Assembly: GCA_037367405.1 (NCBI GenBank)
Contig: JAZKJV010010762.1
Coordinates: 310,001 to 374,000, forward strand
Length of the DNA stretch: 64,000 nt
Origin: Ottelia alismoides
Taxonomy: Eukaryota > Streptophyta > Magnoliopsida > Alismatales > Hydrocharitaceae
Direction: 5' to 3'
Every line of letters starts with the position of its first letter. The first letter of the stretch is position 1. The translations under genes and the position numbers were made by a program. The notes beneath the pieces are model-generated. The model saw nothing but the letters and a program-made list of their open reading frames with translations, made no database searches and had not been told where the DNA came from. Below are positions 46,915 to 57,440 of this stretch, in pieces.

Positions 46915-48837
46915 TCAAGAAGGTAGAAAGCGAACCTTCTTACTGGACCGCTGAGGAATGGATCTGGTGTGATGCAGGTCAACATCGGGGTCCACAGTGG
47001 ACGGATGCCGATCAGGGTCGACAGAGAGTAAATCCTCGGTGGTCCTAGGGTGTGAAGGCACAGACTGGTGAGTGCAAGAAGTACGGCTAGATCCGGCCTT
47101 GGCTGTCTCGCTGATATCAAAGTGAAATGGGACAAACTCATCATCCTCGGAAGAAGTGTAATCGGAGTCGTCCTGCGAGGTGTCATCCAGGTCAAAACCA
47201 AAAGGAACGAACTCATCGATGGAAGTAGTCGAACTCTTTCCGTCCTCTATAATCTCAACCGGATCATCTTTTTCATCAAAAGGCCCGAATTCCCGAATAA
47301 AAGCAATCAAATCAAATTCGGCCTTAGTCTCATCAGTATCTACATGGACAGGAGCGGACCCATCAGTGGAGATAGTCAAGTCATGGCCGTCCTGTCTAGT
47401 ATCCAAATCTACCCTCCGCTCAATGGTATCGATCGTGTAAATCCCGCGGATGTCATCAACACATCGCCAAGTCACGTAAGAAGGAACGTCGAGGTCCATG
47501 CTTTCCGAGTCTTCCTCAACAGGAAAGAATTCTCGGGTCTCAGTGGAATTCAATAGATAGCAAAATTCTCTGATAGTATCATCAAGGCCATGGTCCTCGA
47601 GGTCAGCCAAGATAGGTGAGGTCACATCAGGTGTAGGTCTCTGGTCGGCGGTGGGTGCGGTGATCAACACTTCGCTCTCGTCAGCAGGACGGAAGCGAAT
47701 TTCTCCTGATCCATAATCAATAACGACCCTCGCAGAGGCGAGGAATGGTCGTCCTAGGATGATTGGAGATGGCTCCCCTGTGTAGGTCTCCATGGGCAAC
47801 ACGACAAAATCAACATGGTGGCTCGTGCCCTGAATAGAAATAACGGCGTTTTCAAGGATACCCTTCGGCCTCTTGATAGATCAGTCAGCAAACTGAACGA
47901 TCATCCTGGTTTTCTTGAGAGGCCCTAAGTGAAGAGACTGTACCAGCGAGAAGGGTAATATGCTAATAGATGCACCGCCGTCTAGGAGAGTGTGATCACC
48001 TGTGAAGTCAGAGATGGTGCAACTGCTGAAAGGTGTGCCAGTGTTCCTCTTTCGAGTAATGGGACGGTGTGTGACGGCATGGGCAGTGGCCATGGTCAAG
48101 ATGTGATGCTCAGATCTGCTCCTCCGCTTTCTCTTCTTGGGAAGAGGAGCAGATATATTGGTCATGGCCTGCTGAAGTGGGGCACGGATAATCTCATGTA
48201 TGGTGGCCACCACTTCGGGTTCAGTCAGCATTTTTTTGAATTTTTGGACCTCCTCCATACAAGGGAGGAAGTCGGAATCAGCATCTACACGAGGCATGCC
48301 AAGAGCAGTCTGTGCAGCGGCATCCTCGGGGTCAAAGGTGGGAGAAGGTGTGAGAGGTTGTGTGGTCAAAGGATCTGGCAAGTGGTACCTCTCCTCACAG
48401 TCTGGCTCGATCATGTGTCTCTCGAAATCTTTTTGTATTTTTAAAAATTTCTTATTTTTTTGTATTTTTGGCGATTGCAAGCTCTCATGGAAATCCTCGA
48501 GTGAACCCATATCATCAAATGGTGGAATATCATGGTCGCTCTTATTGGTACTAGTGAGGTGGTCAATCCTCTGTCTCATATGATCCATCATCTGGGTCAA
48601 GTGCTCAATGGTGGACTCCATGAAAGGTGACTCCAACAGCTCGACCTCGGGTGGATGTGAAGGTGGAGAATACGGAAGTGGAGGTGGGTGTGGATAGAAA
48701 TCCGAGGTCTGATACTGTGTCTGAGGCGGATATGTACAAAAGTCGGGAGCAAAGTCCTCCTGGAAAAAAGGAGGTGGACCAGCTGGAGTGAACGAATGAT
48801 CCGCAAAGTCCGGATAAAATACGCTCCAGTCGGCCAT
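46915..48837 (-). pseudogene. Athila-like protease-containing frame with acidic tail; one stop
   Basis: A 641-codon frame broken only by TGA at 47881-47883. The N-part (about 1-280) is Pro-rich, then charged with a KKRKRR cluster, and lacks a recognisable Ty3 capsid domain or CCHC knuckle. The retropepsin follows: LDGGAS at about 285-290 where Athila proteases normally have DLGAS, LPFSLV, and after the stop RPKGILENAV and IILGRPFL with the usual spacing. The C-part (about 400-641) is very acidic, with two FVPF.FD repeats each in an Asp/Ser-rich context. The tail is not part of any Athila protein I know. In a living element the protein would be Gag-like with protease activity. Confidence 0.8.
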
Positions 48838-50203
48838 CTCGAAACAAAAGAAAATGATCGGGAGAGCACAATGGTCAAGTCAAGAGAAGTGAGAAGAAAG
48901 GCGCAAGTGCGCAGACGCGATCTAGGATACACACAAAACAATCACAAACAAAAAATGAAAATAATACAAACCCTCAATTCACCTACTCAACTCGGTGAAG
49001 ACCGCAAATGCGGTCTTTTTATCTTGTTTGTTTTAGAGTTAGGTGAGAAGTCCAAAATTGCGCAAACACTTAGGGGTTGAATGGGATTTGGGCACTAACC
49101 TTAGTGTGTGCGCGAGCAAGTAAAACGAAGACAATGAGGGGATTACTCGCCCCAATACAAGATTTTTCTTTTTGATCGGTTTTAAGGTCAAGTAATATTA
49201 GCAGTCCCAATTTTATGGATTATCACCTTTTTTTTGGATTTTTAATAAGCAATGCACGATCCTATCGGGGAGTCAATTCCTTTAAGCTCCTAGGTGATCA
49301 AAATCAGAGGTAGAGGAGCGGAAAAGCAATGCAAGCGGCAAAACGATGATGAATGCTAAAGCGTAAATGCTCACATTGCCCCCAACACTCTACATGCAAG
49401 GATGCTCAGCAGAATTGAAACCTATCTACATGCAAATGCAAAAGCCGATGAAATTGCCCTAGGTTTCAGAAATTGCTATTATCGTGAAGAACCACAAGCT
49501 GACCACCAATTCTCAACCCTAGAGTCCGGTCTAGGCTCACCCCTCCTCCTCTCGACAAATCGAGTTGAGGAGAAGCGCTTGGTGGGATGAGCTCGCGGCG
49601 CGGCGGATCAAAGACAGTGAATCAACTGTTTAAATTTGACTAGGTCCGAACGATGCTATAGGCACATGCAAGGGTGATTAATGTGTTTGGACCTAATTCT
49701 ATCGCAAGCAACTCCTAAGACTAAGGGCTCAATGACACAAAAGAAATAAAATCGGAAAACAAAACAAAATAAAAAGAATGCGAAGAAAACCATAAAAAGC
49801 CGCGGTGAGCCTCCCAGGTGAACAGACACCTGGAAGTTAGGCTCGAGAGTTCAAATGTCCTGAGGTACCTGTATTATTACAATTAATAGACTCTCTCTCA
49901 CTACAAATTACAAAAACAAATACAAGGAAATAAACACAACAACTACTGTGGAGCTCGGTCTGCAAAATTCCTCTTCGTCTCCTCGGTGCTCGGCTGGCAG
50001 ATGCCGGCTTCACGTGGGTGCGTAGGCGCCTAGGGTGGAGCGCCTCCCTCGATCCGCGGTTCCTCGCACGAAGTCAACAAAAGAGAAGGTTAGACAACTC
50101 AATAGATATATCAAAAATAAAGAAAATAAAATAACAAAAATGAAAGCCGTGAAATAGACAATCAATCACAATCACAAACAAGACCCGAACTAAGCATTGT
50201 TGC
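48838..50203 (-). other. Leader of the Athila-like element
   Basis: Non-coding 5' interior between the PBS and the open frame. It includes a small inverted repeat, ACCGCAAATGCGGT, followed by T residues on the plus strand near 49002. No upstream ORF with a domain was recognised. Confidence 0.6.
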
Positions 50204-50221
50204 TCCCCGGCAACGGCGCCA
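50204..50221 (-). other. Primer-binding site (tRNA-Asp) of the Athila-like element
   Basis: On the sense strand TGGCGCCGTTGCCGGGGA begins two bases after the 5' LTR. It is complementary to the 3' end of plant tRNA-Asp with the CCA tail, the PBS class typical of Athila elements. Confidence 0.9.
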
Positions 50222-50223
50222 TT

Positions 50224-53200
50224 TGTTAAACCGAGAAAATAGAGGGTCGTACGGTTTCACAAGGCGAAACCGTAGTCGATGCGGTGATCGCTCAAAAATC
50301 CTGCTTCAAACAACAATTATCCCACAACAAGTAATTCAAGCAATTAAAGTAAATGTACGGAGTTAAAATTTATTATAACTCTACAACAAGATGTGTATAG
50401 GTGCAAGTATTGTAGAGGTCGAACACAAGGAGCAGACAGGTAGATCGGGGCAAAATTGCTCAAAAGTGTAATTGTGATCAAGTTGTCTATTAACGCTATT
50501 TTTTTTGTGGGTCTTTATTTTATATCTTTTATTTTTTTTAAATTAATTTTTAATTTTGTATTTTTGTATTTTGATTTTTAATTTTCTGATTTTATATTTT
50601 CTTTTTATATTTTATATTTTTTATTTTCTTTTTTTTCAATATTGGAATATACAAACTATATAAGAAAAAAGATGATAAACTATTTGTAAAAATAAGGGAA
50701 AAAGCTCAAAAATTAGGAAATGAAATGTTTTTGGTATTTTTATATTTATCTACTGTTTTTGTGATTTTTGGGGAATTTTCAGAATATTTTTGGTATTTTT
50801 AAAGGTGGGAATAAGAGAAAACAGTAAATAAAATACAAGACTGAAACTAAAATGGAGAAATAAAATAGAAAACAGTAACAAAAATTCTCCAAATTAATTT
50901 TCACTTGAAGAAAATAAAGTCAAGAAAATTCAGAGACAAAGTTTGTAATTTTAGGAATTTTTATGGATTTTTAATATTTTTTTGGGAGGTTTTTGGTGTT
51001 TTGTAATTTTTAGGAGTTTTGCTTTATAATTTTTAGTGAATTTTGGACTGAAGTTAAAACACACTAAAGGAAACAAAATATATTTTTTGGGGCTTTTTCT
51101 GAAGTGTTTATATATTTTTTATGGATTTTATAATGCAAACAGTGCTGAAAATAGCTATTTTTAATTTTTAAAAAATATTAAAATGCAATAATTATAAAAA
51201 ATAAAAATATGCCGTTAATCTACTATGCAACAGAGACTTAATGTGATTTTCGGGGATTTTTTTGGGTTTTATAGATGCATGCAAAAAATACAAGAAACAT
51301 AAGGAAAATACATGTTTGCAGGGGTATTGATGTAGTTAGTCAGGAATCCAGGGACCTCTGCGCAAATATTTCAAAAGAGTATAACTAAATAAAAATACTC
51401 GCGAACTGAATATTAATAGCAAAAATGTGTCGGGCTAACCCTGCAAAATGCCCAAGGCGCGCGTGCTAAGCATGTGCGCCTGGCAGGGCTATATGTGTAA
51501 TATGCGCAACTTCAGGGGGGGTTTGATAAAATTTACAACAGTTAAGACACTGCAAATGAAAGATTAAAAATTACTTGATAAATACAAAAACGCGGGGGTT
51601 ATGGCTGCAAAATACCCCCGCTAGGCGCACATCCAACGGCGTGGCTCCGCCCACTAAGCCACGTGTCGCGCGCAGGTTGCGCGATACCCTTTCGACTCCG
51701 ACGCCCAGGATTAGAACTTGAGGAGTTATCGGACGGCTGCGGTGGCTTTAATCTAACGTCAGCTGCTGCTCGAGAGGAGAGTTCTTGATCCGACGGCTTA
51801 GGATACGGCTGGACGAACAAAAGAGGAACATGGCGGCGCCGAGTTTCGTGTGCGTGATGGGCTCGCCTCCGTCCACCAAACCCACAGCCGAAGGGCGGGT
51901 TCTGAAACTGCTGCTCCTCCCCGACGTCCAGGTGGCTCAGACCGGTCCGACGGCCAACGGATGGCCCTCGGCTGCTCGATGAAGCTCCAGCCGACCTGGG
52001 GGTCTTCTTGGCGTGAATCGAGGCCCAGACGCATCCTTCTCTTCCTGCAATCAAAACCAAATGGACGGCAGATATCTCGCAGCAGGAAGGGGCCTTTATT
52101 GGCGAGAAAAGGCAGCATGGGATGGCGATGGTGGTTGCCGGAGCTTCTGAGCTCCGGCGAGGTGTTCGAGATGGAATCTAGGCTAACTACTCGCTTAAAC
52201 AGCAAACTAAATGCGCAACTTAAAAACTGAACTAGAAGCTAACTAATCAGCAAGAAAAAGGAAGAAAAACATGACCTCGAGGGTGTATAACCCGAGATGG
52301 GGGACCTCAACGGCGGCCACGCCGGAGGTGAAATGGAACCGCTCCTCGACCACGCGAGGTGCTCCCAGGTCGGCTGGAGGGTGTCCTGTCACGACCCACG
52401 GTCCTGAGCGCGAGAGGGGAGGCAAACGAAGTCAAAGGAGGGTTCTTGGGACCAAGGAGGATGGCGGGTGGTTATTTGAAAAGTGGCGAAGGGGGTGCAA
52501 AGAGCGAGGCACTACACGTGTATCGATGATCCTCAGCCCGTGACAAACCCAGGGCGTGAAAGCCCATTCTGCGAGGAACAAGTTTGCTGAAGACATCGAC
52601 AAGAAAATATGAGAGGAAGGGCCTCGAAAAAATCGAGAAAAAAGACAAAAAAAACTCGTTCTGACAAAGGGCACAGGCTGGGGTCAGAGAGTTGACCCGA
52701 GGTCAACTCTCCAGCCCACCTGGTTGGTCCACGTGGACCAACCAGGAAAAAGCCTGGAAAAACATCTTATAAAATCAAAATAAAATAGTAAACTATTTTA
52801 TTTAATTATGGTTACAAAATAAAAAATGCTTATAATTTTATAAATTATTTTATGGTAATTTTTATTTATTTTTTAGAGGTATATTTTTACAAGTTGCCTA
52901 TTATACCCTTTATGGGTATATTCTTCTATATATTGTATTCTTTTATTTTTATTGTATGTATTTAATTTATTTATTTTTGATTATTAATTTATATAATTAT
53001 AACATACTTTTATACACGTAATTATATTTTTATTTTATTTTATTGATGTGTTTTGTATATTTAATAAAATAGAAATAGTAATTATACAGGTATGTGTATA
53101 AGAATTATACCTAGGTTTTGTGTATACAAGTATTTTTTATTTTGAGTTTTATTTACATTTTTATTCTGATTTTAATATACACAATTATTATAAGTAATAT

Positions 53201-53904
53201 CTACAACATTATAAAAATATAAAAATACAAAAATAATGAATAAATAATAAATTGAATATTTTAATCTGTACAAGTATACAATAGGGGTCCAAAACTCAAC
53301 TTTCAAACCGTAGCTCTGCCAAATGCGAAACCACCGCCATTAAATAGCTTATTTTGAATTATATACAATTAAAGGTGAATTTGATGCATTTAGAGTTTTC
53401 ATTTGTGAGATACGGGTCTGGGAAGTTGGGATTCTGGATTTTTATTCAGACAATAACTTTTTATCTATGTATTATTTTTTAGTGAAATCAATTTTGTATT
53501 TTTCTTTATTTAATTATATACAACTTTCATGTACAAAGTTTCTTTATTTGAGGTGTAAAAAGTGTAACCAAAAATAGGTCCCAAAATGAATAAAGAATGA
53601 ATGAAATAGAAGGTATTTTTATTGTATTTTGGCCCTTATCTCCCCCTACTTTATTCCTTGTCGACCTATTCATCAAGATGCCTAGGTCTCGGGGTTTCGG
53701 CTCATGAAATATTTACAATATTTTATTCTTTTTCTTTTCTTTTCTTTATTCTATAATTTTGGCATTAAAAACAGTATTTTATACACTTTTTTACACACAT
53801 ATGCATGAATGCTAAAATGCATGAATTAAGCCTATTTACACGTATTTACTAGGGTTTTTAAGGCCAAAATGATAGAATAAAGATGATGAAACGTAGATTC
53901 ATCA
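50224..53904 (-). repeat. Athila-like 5' LTR (right copy)
   Basis: 3681 bp, beginning TGTTAAACCGAG and ending GATTCATCA in plus-strand reading, followed by CTAAG. Same organisation as the left LTR, including the GC-rich block (about 51430-52730). Confidence 0.95.
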
Positions 53905-53909
53905 CTAAG

Positions 53910-54550
53910 GCAACTTGGAAAACTGGACTAGTGATGTTTTCCAAGTTGACATGCCTCACAATGAAACTCGAACTTGACAGAAACCCCTAGAATGACACGA
54001 TATATATTTGACAGCGGAAGGTGACCAAATCGCAGATGTCAGGTGTATGATGATTGTGAACCCCCAGAAAGCGAACAAACACCGGCATATGGAGTTTGGA
54101 TCAGTCGGTAAAGGCCTCCATGCTCACAGCCACATCCAATCACCTTGCCCGTGAGTATATCCTGAAAAACAAGGGAAGTGGCGTCAAATATGGCACGACA
54201 ATATAGGTCTTTTGTAATCTGACTTATATAAATATAAAATCATTGAGAAATCTGGAGCATGAAAAATATTATGAAACTGCAATGAGGGAGCTAAGAGAAC
54301 CTCCCCTGACCAGTGATGGGGGAATGCATCCCATCAGCAATCACCACAGACCTATCATTCTGACTCGAGCTGTATCTACTGAATTATGAGCGATCTCCAC
54401 ACAGATGGTGTGAGGCACCATAGTTCATTATCCATTCTGAATATATGGCATGAACTGAATAGTATATGCATAAGTAGTACATGTGGCCCTCGCGGATGCA
54501 GAAGCAACAAAGTTTGATGGACCAGAATAGGAGCTCAGGGAAGCGCTTGC
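53910..54550 (-). pseudogene. pol: Copia-4 protease and integrase zinc finger
   Basis: Minus strand: CEACQLGKHH just beside the insertion (zinc-finger Cys pair), the pre-integrase region, then FSMILY-like remnants of the LLSISQ block. The protease active site is degraded near 54410-54440 (the expected DSGASHHLCGD reads MNYGASHHLCGD). Stops throughout. Confidence 0.78.
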
Positions 54551-55473
54551 ATGTAGCATTATCTCTCGAAGTCGTTTAACAAACTCATCAAATCGTTGAT
54601 CTGTAGAGTCTCTGTGGTAGTAGTTAGTGGAGCCTACTTAGCAACTCGAGTATATGGTGGAAACTCGTGCTTGGAATAACACGTATCCTCAGAATGGCAT
54701 GATCGATGATAGTAAGTAAGGTTGGCATGACCGTTGAGATCCACGTCCACGGGGGCCACCTCTCCCTCTGGGCGAATAAGAACCACTTCTCCCATAAGAT
54801 GCAACCATAGAAGATGATGTCTGAGTAGCAACGGGGGCTGAAGAGATGTTGAGTCGACTTAACCTCCGATATGCCTCCTACATAGAAGGTATAGTAGAGT
54901 CTGTAAATATCTGAGAATGAGTTACATCATATTCTGAGTCAAAGGATGCCAGAAACACCCCAGTCATCACATAATCATGATACGCCTTCAATTGCTCAGG
55001 CGTGGCCGCCAATGGTATGTAGCCATGTAGCCTCTCAAACATACCTCTGAGGGAGGTATACACCATATGTAGAGGTCGACCATTCTGTTTGGTCGTGAAA
55101 ATGTCGTTTTGAAGCAGTAAAATCTTTGACACATTCCTCGCTTGAGAATATGTAATAGCGAGGATGTCCCACATGGCATTTGCGGTAAGTTGGCTCAGTA
55201 TGTCATTTGATATCCCCATAGATACAGTTCCAAATAGCCATACTCGAGCATAGGTATCATCAGCCTCCCATGAAGCATAGATTCTCTTCTTGTCTTCTGG
55301 TTCATCCTATATAAGGCGCTTCTTTCCATGACTATGCATTAAACTCATGAACTGCATCGCCCATAGTTCGTAATTCGTGACATCCATTTTGACAATGGGA
55401 GCAGGACCTTTGAAAGCACCCGTGGATGTAACATCACTGAAATTTTCTGACGTGTTGCCTAATGAGGACATGA
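54551..55473 (-). pseudogene. gag: Copia-4 gag
   Basis: The ATG is at 55473 (MSSLGNTSENF). The gag core YELWAMQFMSLM follows, then an in-frame TAG near 55310, then 54878-55219 (MWDILAITYSQARN, SLRGMFERLHGYIP), and a damaged zinc knuckle (YYHRSCHSEDTC) at 54634-54831. The order and motifs are the same as in the copia-1 gag. Confidence 0.85.
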
Positions 55474-55750
55474 CGAAATCGTAGACAAACGAAGAAAAAA
55501 TGTCTACACATACATTAGGAGGTGGTTATGGGTGTAGACACAATCCACAACCATTCCCTTACTATTTTCTTCTTACGCAGGTGCGAGAGGTGACTGCAAC
55601 TGCCTGATTTTACTATTTCAGATCAAGATCAGATCGTGTAGGGTGTATAACCCCTACACAAACAAATTGATGACTCAGGCCTCCTGGAAGCCCTTAGGCA
55701 CCCACAACATGTAGCAAAGCAAGCTTGGGAGAGAAAGGAAGGGGTGGCGG

Positions 55751-56227
55751 TGATGCAAAAATGATTTCGGCGTGATGGCGAAAAATAATTTTTGATGGTG
55801 GATTTTCGGTGGAAGAAGAAAATTAAGGGGTTGAGAAGAGAAGCTCGTCGGGAACACGAGGGATTTAGGGAGGAAGAACGCATAGATCGCGTGGGGAAGA
55901 AGAGAGACAAGAAAGAGAGAGATAAAATCTCAAATTTGATAATAACTGAACTGAACTGTCTAAAAACACTAGCCTATCATCCCTTTATATAGGAGGGATG
56001 AGGTTACAAAAATAGAAACTCAAATTCAAATTCAAACTAATTATCCTAATTTGACTCTAACCGACTAACCGACTAATTTGAAATTCAAATTGAAACTAAC
56101 TACTTTAGAGATCACACACGATCTCTTATTTAAAATAAAATTACGATGACTCAAAATAAACATAAATAAAATTAACGGATAAAAGTAGATAAAAATGCGG
56201 CCCTATTCTCCAGTTTATGTTTCATCA
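55751..56227 (-). repeat. Solo LTR of the 32.4-kb family, minus orientation
   Basis: 477 bp, the same length as the 34783 LTR, with a perfect 5-bp duplication GGCGG (55746-55750 and 56228-56232). It ends TTTGCATCA when read on the minus strand and shares the CCTATATAAAGGGATGATAGG-like promoter region and the CGCGATCT segment. No interior follows, so LTR-LTR recombination probably removed it. Confidence 0.88.
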
Positions 56228-56280
56228 GGCGGCGTCTGGATAGAGAAGAGAGGGACAACAGTGCCAAGATAGCGAGAGAG

Positions 56281-56994
56281 TGATGTAGCACGCTACTAAT
56301 AAATAGGGTCTTATTTAATTTTCGTTTGTTAATTAGAGTCTCATTTTATTTACAAATAATTGACTTGTCGTAATTTTATTTTAAATAAAGAGATCGCATG
56401 TGATCTCAAATTAGTTAGTCAGTTTTCAATTTAAATTTCGAATTTAAAATTAGAGTCAATTAGGATAAATTAAGATTTGATTTTATTCAAATCAATTAGT
56501 TAGTCGATTAGAGTCAATTAAGATAAGTATAGTTGAATTTTGAATTTTATTTCTATCTTAGTTAGTCGGTTAGAGTCAATTAGGATAAGTATAGTTGAAT
56601 TTTGAATTTTATTTCTATCTTTTTTTTTACGCTCAATTTTATTTCTATCTTTGTAATTGATTTGAATTTTATTCAAATCAAGTAGTTAGTCGGTTAGAGT
56701 CAATTAGGATAAGTATAGTTGAATTTTGAATTTTATTTCTATCTTTGTAATCCCACCCCTCCTATAAAGGGAATGGTAGGCAATTGTTTTAAACAATTGA
56801 AGTTGAATTAAAATTGAGATTGTAATCTCTCTCTCTCGTCTCTTTCCTTCCCCACGCGATCTCCGCGATTCTCTTCTCCAAAATCCCTCGTTCTCCGACG
56901 AGTTTTCTCTCTCAACCACTCCATTTTCTTCTCCACCAAAAAAATCCACAATCAAATTAATTTTTCATCGCCGTGAAACTTCTGATTTGCATCA
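56281..56994 (+). repeat. Solo LTR of the 32.4-kb family, plus orientation, with internal tandem repeat
   Basis: It begins TGATGTAGC and ends ATTTGCATCA. The flanks are GAGAG and AAGAG, a 4 of 5 match. It is 714 bp rather than 477 because a unit of about 60 bp containing TTAGAGTCAATTA.GATAA recurs with starts near 56453, 56511, 56573 and 56697. TCCCACCCCTCCTATAAAGG and CGCGATCTCCGCGATT tie it to the family. Confidence 0.8.
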
Positions 56995-57109
56995 AAGAGG
57001 GGCGGCGCCGAAAGAGAGAGATAGATGGAAGAGAGAGCGGGGCAGCTGGTGGGATAGGGTTAGGGATAGGGTTTCAATGCTCCAATCTAGGATCGTCGCT
57101 TTGATACCA

Positions 57110-57250
57110 TGTTGGGAGAAAAGGGGGACTTATTATTCTATGGTGTCCCATGGCCCTCTTATAAAGTTGAGAAGCCATGGAAAAATTACATAAAGAGGAC
57201 AAACAAAATAAGGAGTGATAAATAAATATATAAACATAAAACTCTCAACA
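57110..57250 (-). repeat. Copia-4 5' LTR (right copy)
   Basis: 141 bp, TGTTGGGAGAAAAGG...CTCTCAACA. The PBS TGGTATCAAAGC is on the minus strand just left of 57110. Confidence 0.93.
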
Positions 57251-57440
57251 GAACCGAGAGTAGTCATCTATTACAACAAAACAATAATGGCATCCACTTA
57301 AACATTCAGATTTTGTAGGTCCAAAAAGTTTAGATACGGAAGCTTTGAAGGTACAGAGGCACTGATGAATTGTTTACTTTTGAGAGTTGTATGGAGTCTT
57401 CCTAGTTCACACGTTGGATACACGGAAAGTTTAGGTACCA
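57251..57440 (-). pseudogene. pol: Copia-0 integrase, upstream part
   Basis: Minus-strand integrase of a fourth, older copia: a CELGRLH zinc-finger remnant, LKSKQFISAS, then LFGPTKSECLSG and FVVIDDYSRF, the first catalytic Asp block. It is cut exactly there by copia-4. It reads without a stop over the last 35 or so codons, with one frameshift upstream. The sequence is a different lineage from copia-1, -3 and -4 (FGPT, DDYSRF against WGPS, DDFSR). Confidence 0.8.

Larger units (their letters stand above)
40614..53904 (-). mobile_element. Athila-like Ty3/gypsy element without RT or integrase
   Basis: A 13.3-kb element with LTRs of 3678 and 3681 bp that begin TG and end CA, a perfect target duplication CTAAG (40609-40613 and 53905-53909), an 18-nt tRNA-Asp PBS (50204-50221) and a polypurine tract (44292-44298). 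The Asp PBS and very long LTRs point to the Athila/Tat side of Ty3/gypsy. The 5.9-kb interior has one main open frame, with an aspartic protease, and no RT, RNase H or integrase blocks, so it must move in trans. It is intact structurally, and it is younger than copia-4. Confidence 0.93.
37893..57250 (-). mobile_element. Copia-4: Ty1/copia element split by the Athila-like insertion
   Basis: LTRs at 37893-38032 and 57110-57250, with target duplications GAACT (37888-37892) and GAACC (57251-57255). The PBS next to the right LTR is TGGTATCAAAGC and the polypurine tract next to the left LTR is GCGGGAGC-like, followed by GAGAGGGAG. Without the 13.3-kb insert at 40614-53904 and the two solo LTRs, the element is about 4.9 kb, a normal size. 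All domains are broken. It belongs to the same short-LTR lineage as copia-1 and copia-3. Confidence 0.95.

Noticed and set aside
49000..49025. Short hairpin ACCGCAAATGCGGT followed by T residues as a terminator
   Set aside because: It lies in the leader of a plant retroelement, where intrinsic termination of this kind has no role; likely chance.
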